Positions 1 through 5,145 of a stretch of DNA of 11,399 nucleotides are shown piece after piece. Under the pieces are notes generated by a model. The model made no database searches, had not been told where the DNA came from, and saw nothing but the letters and a program-made list of their open reading frames with translations. How positions within the stretch are numbered: the first letter of the stretch is position 1; every line of letters begins with the position of its first letter. A program made the position numbers and the translations under genes. The stretch is from Hydrogenophilales bacterium RIFOXYD1_FULL_62_11 (GTDB lineage: Bacteria > Pseudomonadota > Gammaproteobacteria > Burkholderiales > Thiobacillaceae), in contig MGZO01000109.1 of the NCBI GenBank assembly GCA_001802655.1, positions 21,409 to 32,807 of the forward strand. Reading direction: 5' to 3'.

Positions 1-1379
1 CGGGCGCGCAATTGATCGAACCCGATCCGGGACTCGCGAAACAGCATAGGCAAATCGACCACCAACCCGGGCGAATCCAACTCGAAGACGCCCGCGCGGT
101 CATCGCCTTCGATGCGGCCAGTGAAATGGGTCAAGCCCGGCTGCGAACCGGATGCCGCCAGGCCAAGATCGGTAAAACGGGCAGCCACATCAAAATTGTC
201 CAGTCCCGGCTGCGCACCTTGCCAGCGCACGCGCAACTCGTTGGCCATGCCCCGGGGTTGCAGCGCTTGCAGGCGATGGCGGAGCGCGTCCTGCATCGGC
301 AGACTCGGCAACATCGACTGCCAACCGTTCAGCCGCAACGCCTGTGCCGTGAGTTCATGTGCCGTGCCGCTCCACATCCATCCCATGCTGAACGGTGCGC
401 CCTGCGGGGCATTTGGCAACGCAATCCGCACATTGTCGAAGCGCACGCGCTGCTCGTCCGCAAGCCGCTGCCACACGGCCTGGCCGCTGACCTGCGCCAG
501 CCGCAAGGCAGGCAGCCCCTCGGCCAGGGTCGTCTCGACCCCGCGCACATTGAGCCCGGTGGTCGCGCGGGTCAATACGCCCTTTTCAAGCTCCAGTTTC
601 ACGCGCAGCGCCCCGCGTCCCTGCTGAACCTGTACCGGCAAAGCCAGCCAATTCGCCAGTTGCGGAAGCACCACGCCCGCCACGTCGGCATCGATATGGC
701 CATTCCAGGTTTTGAGGTCGTTGACCTTGCGTGCACGCATCTGCACCTCCAGCGTCAGCGGCTGGGCCAGGCTGGCGGGCGGGGTGGCGCGCAAACTCAG
801 GCGATGCGTAAACAGGCGATTGGTCAGGGTGAAATCGACCGCCGTCAACACCAGCGGCGGCGCTGCACGCACCTCGTCCAGCCAGGTCAGCGTGGCCTGG
901 CTGACATGCACTTGCCCCTGGCGCAGCAGCCAGTCACTAAAACCGCTATCGGACGAAGCCGGGTTAATGGGTATGCCGCCCACATAAAAATGCCGGTCAC
1001 GCGCGCGGCGCACGCCCAGTGTCAGCCCCTGCAGTTCGATACGTGAAAAACGCGGCTCCAGCAACAGCAGCGAACGCCAGGCGAATTGCGCCTCCAGTCT
1101 CGGCAGGTACAAGGCAGGACGATTCTGCCGATCGTACAGGCGCACCCCTTGCAGATAAAACTCCGGACGCATCTGCTGCCAGGTGCCCGACACCGCTTCC
1201 AGCGTCACGCGCTGCCCCAGCGCGCGCGACATCATTTGCGCCAGCGTATCGCGATGGTCGGCGATGTTGGGCAGCACCCAGAAGAACATCCATGCGGCAG
1301 CGCCGGCAAAGCCCAAGGCGGCTAGCGCAGCCAGGGCGGCCAGCCAACGCGCGGCACGACGCAGAAATAAGGAAAGCAC
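1..1379 (-). CDS. yhdP: YhdP-family AsmA-like envelope protein, 5' part only (runs off left edge)
   Basis: This is the N-terminal 459 codons of a long minus-strand frame with no stop before the window edge. YhdP proteins are about 1,270 residues, so roughly two thirds is missing. One membrane anchor (about residues 8-32, ending in WMFFWVLPNI) is followed by a long periplasmic, beta-rich stretch. Motifs typical of the family are visible: GQRVTLEAVSGTWQ (about 52-65), PEFYLQGVRLYD, and FSRIELQGLTLGVRR. Family knowledge: AsmA-like proteins (YhdP, TamB, YdbH) bridge the periplasm and carry phospholipids to the outer membrane. The start is GTG at 1379. An in-frame TAG lies at 1395-1397 with no ATG, GTG or TTG between, and the next in-frame ATG would cut into the anchor. 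No good Shine-Dalgarno is visible. It lies 98 bases downstream of hslR on the same strand. Family assignment is firm; function is inferred from the family. Confidence 0.9.
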   Translation of the reverse strand, partial: MLSLFLRRAARWLAALAALAALGFAGAAAWMFFWVLPNIADHRDTLAQMMSRALGQRVTLEAVSGTWQQMRPEFYLQGVRLYDRQNRPALYLPRLEAQFAWRSLLLLEPRFSRIELQGLTLGVRRARDRHFYVGGIPINPASSDSGFSDWLLRQGQVHVSQATLTWLDEVRAAPPLVLTAVDFTLTNRLFTHRLSLRATPPASLAQPLTLEVQMRARKVNDLKTWNGHIDADVAGVVLPQLANWLALPVQVQQGRGALRVKLELEKGVLTRATTGLNVRGVETTLAEGLPALRLAQVSGQAVWQRLADEQRVRFDNVRIALPNAPQGAPFSMGWMWSGTAHELTAQALRLNGWQSMLPSLPMQDALRHRLQALQPRGMANELRVRWQGAQPGLDNFDVAARFTDLGLAASGSQPGLTHFTGRIEGDDRAGVFELDSPGLVVDLPMLFRESRIGFDQLRA

Positions 1380-1477
1380 AGGGGAAACCGTAACCTAATA
1401 AGAGAAGATCTGAAGTCGCTTGATTTTATGCGTTTACGCCCGCTTTGCGGCAGCAAGCCCCCGCTTAATTCCGGCGG
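1380..1477 (-). other. Gap between hslR and yhdP with a -10-like site and two tiny hairpins
   Basis: This 98-base gap follows the hslR stop and precedes the yhdP start on the minus strand. It holds a -10-like TAAAAT on the minus strand (1423-1428), about 45 bases before the GTG start, without a recognisable -35. Just upstream are two small adjacent inverted repeats, GCGT-TT-ACGC (1430-1439) and CCGC-TTT-GCGG (1440-1450). Neither is followed by a T-run, so I do not call a terminator. The gap may carry a separate yhdP promoter or simply be an operon spacer. Confidence 0.3.
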
Positions 1478-1876
1478 TCACTCATCGGTAAAGCGGTGGA
1501 TCAGCCTGCGATCACGCTTGGTAGGACGTCCCTTGATCGCAGCAGCCGGGTTGACTGCCAGTTTGCGGTCGCTCAACTGCTGCAGTCGACGCGCTTGGCT
1601 GACAGGATCTTCTTCATAAAGCGCCTGTGCCACCGGCGCCGGGCCACGCAGCATCGACAAGCCGCGCACTGTCACGATCCAGACAAAGTCGCCGACATGC
1701 AATTCCAGCCGGTCGCCTGATTTGATTTCACGCGCAGGCTTGACGCGATCGCCATCCAGCTTGACGCGGCCATTCTCGATCGCCTGGGTGGCAAGGCTGC
1801 GCGTCTTGAAAAAGCGCGCGGCCCACAGCCATTTGTCGATTCGCATGGAGACGAGGGGAGATTTTTCAGCACTCAT
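1478..1876 (-). CDS. hslR: Heat shock protein 15 (Hsp15), S4-domain RNA-binding ribosome rescue protein
   Basis: A 132-residue protein, almost the same length as E. coli Hsp15 (133). The N-terminal S4 domain (about residues 11-60) starts MRIDKWLWAARFFKTRSLA, the hallmark of the family, and continues through NGRVKLDGDRVKPAREIKSGD. A basic tail ends GRPTKRDRRLIHRF (116-129), matching the RR-D-K-ERR-RF tail of E. coli Hsp15. Family knowledge: Hsp15 binds free 50S subunits that still carry a nascent chain, returns the peptidyl-tRNA to the P site, and is heat-induced in E. coli. The start at 1876 is preceded by a weak CAGG. A start at codon 11 (MRIDKW) would keep the S4 core but has no ribosome binding site. 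The gene is divergent from the FMN reductase. No sigma-32 promoter was recognised upstream. Confidence 0.95.
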   Translation of the reverse strand: MSAEKSPLVSMRIDKWLWAARFFKTRSLATQAIENGRVKLDGDRVKPAREIKSGDRLELHVGDFVWIVTVRGLSMLRGPAPVAQALYEEDPVSQARRLQQLSDRKLAVNPAAAIKGRPTKRDRRLIHRFTDE

Positions 1877-1956
1877 TCGGAACCTGCCTGCACGTGGGCG
1901 CCCCGCTTCAAGATCGAGGCTCAGATATACTTTCCAGTTTGATGCAGAGACTCAAG
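1877..1956. promoter_or_regulatory. Divergent promoter region between hslR and the FMN reductase
   Basis: This 80-base region must hold the start signals of both divergent genes. On plus, TATACT at 1926-1931 is a good -10 match (5 of 6), placing the reductase transcript start about 20 bases before its ATG. No convincing -35 lies 16-18 bases upstream. A CACGTG palindrome is at 1891-1896. I could not identify a heat-shock type promoter for hslR on minus. Confidence 0.35.
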
Positions 1957-2526
1957 ATGACCAAGATACTCGCTTTTTCAGGCAGCATCCGCCGCGACGC
2001 CTGGAACCGCAAACTCATTCACGCCGCTGTCGATGCCACCCGCGCAGCAGGCGGTATCGTCACCCTGATCGACCTGGCGGACTACCCGTTGCCGCTCTAC
2101 AACGGCGATCTCGAAGACAAGGATGGCCTGCCCGACAACGCGCTGCGCCTGAAGGCGCTGTTCAAGGAACACGATGCCTTCCTGATTTCCAGCCCCGAAT
2201 ACAACAGTTCGATGCCGCCGCTGCTGAAAAACACGATCGATTGGGTGTCGCGCGAATGGCAGGGCGAATCGGGATTGGTGCCGTATCAAAACAAGGTCGC
2301 CGCGATCATGGCCGCCTCCCCTGGTTCACTCGGCGGCATGCGCATGCTGCCGCACCTGCGCCAAGTGCTGAATACGCTCGGCGTGCTGGTGCTGCCTGGC
2401 CAGTTCTCGTTGCCGAATGCGGATACGGCCTTCGATCCGGAAAACAGCGCGCTGAAATCGCCGGCACGCCTGCACACGCTGGTGCTGGACCTGGTCACCA
2501 CCACACAGGTGCTGAAGCGGGCATAA
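1957..2526 (+). CDS. NAD(P)H-dependent FMN reductase (flavodoxin-like fold oxidoreductase)
   Basis: A 189-residue soluble flavoprotein of the NADPH-dependent FMN reductase family (which includes ChrR/YieF, 188 residues). The N-terminal beta strand and phosphate loop read KILAFSGSIRRDAWN (residues 3-17). The isoalloxazine-binding segment SSPEYNSSMPPLLKNTIDW (78-96) carries the diagnostic PEYN, and GSLGGMRMLPHLRQVL (123-138) matches the GG-R-HLRQ segment of ChrR. Family knowledge: it uses NAD(P)H to reduce FMN, quinones or, in some members, chromate; the true substrate here is unknown. The start ATG 1957 (MTKILAF) is preferred because it gives the family N-terminus and has GAGA upstream. In-frame ATG 1942 and a start at 1894 only add non-family residues. 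Odd: the usual Ser of GSxRxxSxN is Ala15. It converges on the 2556-2945 gene. Confidence 0.9.
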   Translation: MTKILAFSGSIRRDAWNRKLIHAAVDATRAAGGIVTLIDLADYPLPLYNGDLEDKDGLPDNALRLKALFKEHDAFLISSPEYNSSMPPLLKNTIDWVSREWQGESGLVPYQNKVAAIMAASPGSLGGMRMLPHLRQVLNTLGVLVLPGQFSLPNADTAFDPENSALKSPARLHTLVLDLVTTTQVLKRA

Positions 2527-2546
2527 AAAAGCCCCGGTGAAGGGGC
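2525..2546 (-). terminator. Intrinsic terminator of the minus-strand gene at 2556-2945
   Basis: Read on minus, a GCCCC-TTCACC-GGGGC hairpin (stem arms 2542-2546 and 2531-2535) is followed directly by six T (2530-2525). It starts 10 bases after the TAA stop of the small minus gene. On plus the same hairpin follows the reductase stop but has no T-run, so it is a classic terminator in one direction only. The T-tract overlaps the TAA stop (2524-2526) of the reductase gene. Confidence 0.8.
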
Positions 2547-2555
2547 GGCCCTGCT

Positions 2556-2945
2556 TTACTGGGACAGCATCCTGTCCTTGGCAACAAAGTACTTGCGGGC
2601 ATACGCAACCACCTGGGCGTCGCTCGGGTGATCCACGGTTTCCACCCCGATCACCTGCCTGGAAACATTGGGATCATGGGCATGAATGTGCTTGATCAGT
2701 TCAAGCTTGGCCTGACCTGGGCCGACCACCAGAATCTCTGTGGCACCGCGCATGGCCTCCACCACTTCGTGGTAAAAATGCTGGTCTTCGGGCTGGCGGT
2801 TGCCGCTGACCGAGCCACGTTTGCGCTGCAGATTGCGATGCGGCTCAGCCGGTTTCACCACGGAAGTTTCAATGTCATCCGGGCTGATATGCATGATGTG
2901 CGCTTCGTTATGATCGAGCCAGACAACAGCGTGATAGTGCGACAT
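2556..2945 (-). CDS. Small 'translational machinery protein'-like, eRF1/baeRF-like protein
   Basis: A 129-residue, His-rich soluble protein with no signal peptide or membrane segment. It opens MSHYHAVVWLDHNEAHIMHI, has a basic hydrophilic middle (QRKRGSVSGNRQPEDQHFYH, about 40-59), and ends with ILVVGPGQAKLELIKHI (71-87) and ETVDHPSDAQVVAYARKYF (102-120). From memory this pattern matches small bacterial proteins labelled 'translational machinery protein', related to the bacterial archaeo-eukaryotic release-factor-like (baeRF) domains. No GGQ motif is present, so peptide-release activity should not be assumed. Its function is unknown to me. A strong ribosome binding site, AAGGA (2955-2951 on minus), sits 5 bases before the ATG. 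It has its own promoter region with a palindrome and its own terminator, so it is probably a separate regulated unit lying downstream of acs. Confidence 0.72.
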   Translation of the reverse strand: MSHYHAVVWLDHNEAHIMHISPDDIETSVVKPAEPHRNLQRKRGSVSGNRQPEDQHFYHEVVEAMRGATEILVVGPGQAKLELIKHIHAHDPNVSRQVIGVETVDHPSDAQVVAYARKYFVAKDRMLSQ

Positions 2946-2964
2946 AGGGTTCCTTTCGGGTTAA

Positions 2965-2982
2965 CAAGATCAAGTGATCTTG
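2965..2982. promoter_or_regulatory. Perfect inverted repeat, candidate operator before the eRF1-like gene
   Basis: CAAGATCA-AG-TGATCTTG is an exact 8+8 bp inverted repeat with a 2-base centre, 20 bases upstream of the 2945 start codon. It is not followed by a T-run on either strand, so an operator fits better than a terminator. It sits where transcription from the adjacent -10-like TACAAT (minus, 2984-2989) would begin, a position typical of repressor sites. The regulator is unknown. Confidence 0.5.
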
Positions 2983-2983
2983 A

Positions 2984-2989
2984 TTGTAA
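2984..2989 (-). promoter_or_regulatory. -10-like element for the eRF1-like gene
   Basis: TACAAT on minus (5 of 6 to TATAAT) lies 38 bases upstream of the ATG at 2945, in a locally AT-rich patch of an otherwise GC-rich window. No clear -35 lies 16-18 bases upstream. The palindrome at 2965-2982 overlaps the predicted start point. Confidence 0.35.
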
Positions 2990-3078
2990 ACGGTATGAGC
3001 TTGATAAAGCCCACATCCACAGTCAGTTCAGCCGCAAAAAACCACATCAGGCGCAGACAGGCCACGATTCAAGCCATG

Positions 3079-3094
3079 TCGTCGCGCCCGACGA
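3079..3094. other. Small hairpin just after the acs stop codon
   Basis: On minus, TCGTCG-GGCG-CGACGA is a perfect 6-bp stem with a 4-base loop, starting 5 bases after the acs TAA (3102-3100). No T-run follows on minus, so it is not a textbook intrinsic terminator. It could protect the 3' end or act with Rho. The rest of 3000-3099 shows no gene or clear signal. Confidence 0.35.
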
Positions 3095-3099
3095 GTTGA

Positions 3100-5067
3100 T
3101 TAATTAACGGCTTCCTTCAACTGATCGAGAATCGCCGGATTTTCCAGGGTGGAAATATCCTGCGTGATGTCCTCGCCCTTGGCGATCGCACGCAGCAGGC
3201 GGCGCATGATTTTGCCGGAGCGGGTTTTCGGCAGGTTGTCGCCGAAACGGATTTCGTCGGGCTTGGCAATCGGCCCGATTTCCTTCGCCACCCAGTCGCG
3301 CAGGTCGGCGACAATTTTTTTCGCTGCGTCGCCCTGGGGTCGTGCGCCCTTCAGCACCACGAACGCCACCACCGACTCGCCCTTGATGTCATGCGGACGC
3401 CCCACCACGGCCGCTTCGGCGACCAGCGGATGCGCCACCAGCGCGGATTCGATTTCCATCGTGCCGAGACGATGGCCGGACACGTTCAGCACATCGTCGA
3501 TGCGCCCCATGATCCAGAAGTAGCCATCCTTGTCGCAGTGGGCCGAATCGCCGGCCAGATAGGTAGTGCCGCCGAGTTCGTCGGGGAAGTAGGTGTGCCT
3601 GAAGCGGTCAGGGTCGTTCCACAGGGTGCGCAACTGGCTGGGAAACGGCCGTTTGATCACCAGCAGGCCGCCGTGGCCGGGCTCCACGGGATGGCCGGTT
3701 TCGTCGACGACCGCAGCCATGATGCCGGGCAGCGGCAGGGTGCATGAACCCGGCTTGGTCGCCACGGCGCCGGGCAAAGGCGAAATCATGTTGGAGCCGG
3801 TTTCGGTCTGCCACCAGGTGTCGACGATAGGACAGCGGCCGCCGCCGATCACTTCGTGGTACCAGATCCAGGCTTCCGGGTTGATCGGCTCGCCCACGGT
3901 GCCGAGCAGGCGCAGCGAACTGAGGTCGTGCTGCGCGGGCAGTTCGGAACCCAGCTTGATCAGGCTGCGGATCGCGGTCGGTGCGGTGTAAAACGTGGTG
4001 ACCTTATGCTTGGCGATGACTTCCCAGAAGCGGCCGGCGTGCGGATAGGTCGGAATGCCCTCGAAGATGACTTCGGTCATTCCCAGCGCCAACGGGCCAT
4101 AGGCGACGTAGGTGTGGCCGGTGATCCAGCCGACGTCGGCGGTGCACCAGTAGACGTCGTTGTCGGGCTTGGCGTCGAACACCCATTGCATCGACAGCAT
4201 CGCGCCCAGCAGGTAGCCGCCGCTGGAGTGCTGCACGCCTTTGGGTTTGCCGGTGGAGCCCGAGGTATAGAGGATGAACAGCGGGTGTTCAGCCGATACC
4301 CACACCGGCTCACTGGTGTCGGCCTGGGTGTGCGTGAGTTCGTGCCACCACAAGTCACGGCTGTTCCAGTTGACTGCGCCGCCGGTGCGGCGATACACGA
4401 TCACACGCTCGACGCAGCTGGTGTCGCCCATCGTCAAGGCTTCGTCGACCGCGCGCTTGAGCGCCACGGCCTTGCCGCCGCGCATGCCTTCGTCGGCGGT
4501 GATCACCACTTTTGCGCGGGCGTCCTCGATGCGCTCGAACAGGCTCTTGGCGGAAAAGCCACCAAACACCACCGAATGAATCGCACCAATGCGGGCACAC
4601 GCCTGCATCGCCACCACTGCCTCGATGCCCATCGGCATGTAGACGATGACGCGGTCGCCCTGTTCCACGCCCAGCGATTGCAGGCCGTTGGCGAGCTGGC
4701 AGACACGCGCGTGCAGCTGCTTGTAAGAAACCGTTGTCACGCCGCCGTCGTCCGCCTCAAAAATCAGCGCGGTCTGGTCGCCGCGCGTCGCCAGGTGGCG
4801 GTCGATGCAGTTGTAGGACACGTTGAGTTCGCCGTCCTCGAACCATTTGTAGAACGGCGCGTGCGACTCGTCGAGCGAGCGGGTGAACGGCGTATGCCAG
4901 TCGAGTTGCTGGCGCGCCAGCTCAGCCCAGAAACCCGCGTAATCGGCCTCTGCCTTCTGGCTCAATGCGCGATACGCCGCCATGCCGGATACGTTGGCCT
5001 GCCCGACGAAGTCGTCCGCAGGCGGAAACACACGGGTTTCGGTCAAAATCGACTCGATGTCTGCCAT
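3100..5067 (-). CDS. acs: Acetyl-CoA synthetase (AMP-forming acetate-CoA ligase)
   Basis: A 655-residue cytoplasmic enzyme (E. coli Acs is 652) that turns acetate, ATP and CoA into acetyl-CoA, AMP and pyrophosphate via acetyl-AMP. An N-terminal Acs domain (about 30-85) precedes the adenylate-forming core. Visible motifs are RGGK (196-199, CoA contact), the ATP loop YTSGSTGKPKGV (267-278), DTWWQTETG (416-424), YLAGDSAHCDKDGYFWIMGR (503-522) with hinge Asp, and GHRLGTMEIE (531-540). Near the C-terminus, PKTRSGKIMRR contains Lys619, equivalent to the catalytic E. coli Lys609 that is silenced by acetylation in that family. A good ribosome binding site (GGAGAGG) precedes the ATG at 5067. It is divergent from glnE across 78 bases. 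No Pat/CobB-type acetylation genes are in this window. Confidence 0.97.
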   Translation of the reverse strand: MADIESILTETRVFPPADDFVGQANVSGMAAYRALSQKAEADYAGFWAELARQQLDWHTPFTRSLDESHAPFYKWFEDGELNVSYNCIDRHLATRGDQTALIFEADDGGVTTVSYKQLHARVCQLANGLQSLGVEQGDRVIVYMPMGIEAVVAMQACARIGAIHSVVFGGFSAKSLFERIEDARAKVVITADEGMRGGKAVALKRAVDEALTMGDTSCVERVIVYRRTGGAVNWNSRDLWWHELTHTQADTSEPVWVSAEHPLFILYTSGSTGKPKGVQHSSGGYLLGAMLSMQWVFDAKPDNDVYWCTADVGWITGHTYVAYGPLALGMTEVIFEGIPTYPHAGRFWEVIAKHKVTTFYTAPTAIRSLIKLGSELPAQHDLSSLRLLGTVGEPINPEAWIWYHEVIGGGRCPIVDTWWQTETGSNMISPLPGAVATKPGSCTLPLPGIMAAVVDETGHPVEPGHGGLLVIKRPFPSQLRTLWNDPDRFRHTYFPDELGGTTYLAGDSAHCDKDGYFWIMGRIDDVLNVSGHRLGTMEIESALVAHPLVAEAAVVGRPHDIKGESVVAFVVLKGARPQGDAAKKIVADLRDWVAKEIGPIAKPDEIRFGDNLPKTRSGKIMRRLLRAIAKGEDITQDISTLENPAILDQLKEAVN

Positions 5068-5145
5068 ATCGCCTCTCCACTGATAAAGTTGTGCTGATCG
5101 ACCATTCTAATTCAAGCCCCCGGATTCAAATCCAATGACCCCGCC
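5068..5145. promoter_or_regulatory. Shared divergent control region of acs and glnE
   Basis: These 78 bases separate the two start codons. On minus, TAGAAT (5109-5104) is a 5-of-6 -10 match that would give acs a leader of about 30 bases. On plus, TCTAAT (5106-5111) is a possible glnE -10 that overlaps it, so the two polymerases might compete. A short inverted repeat, GGATT-CA-AATCC (5122-5133), lies upstream of the acs -10 and within the likely glnE leader. No good -35 was found for either gene. Confidence 0.35.

Noticed and set aside
12..1046. 344-codon open frame on plus, antisense to the yhdP part
   Set aside because: The minus frame translates without a stop for 459 codons into a recognisable YhdP N-terminus. 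The plus product has no family features.
1722..2540. 272-codon plus frame overlapping hslR and the FMN reductase
   Set aside because: It crosses the hslR gene on the opposite strand and reads the reductase gene out of frame. The reductase frame has PEYN and GSLGG motifs; this one has none.
3856..5097. 413-codon open frame on plus, antisense to acs
   Set aside because: It lies inside the full-length acs gene with all catalytic motifs on the other strand. Its product is rich in Arg, His, Val and Gly with no recognisable domain, as expected for a mirror frame of GC-rich coding DNA.
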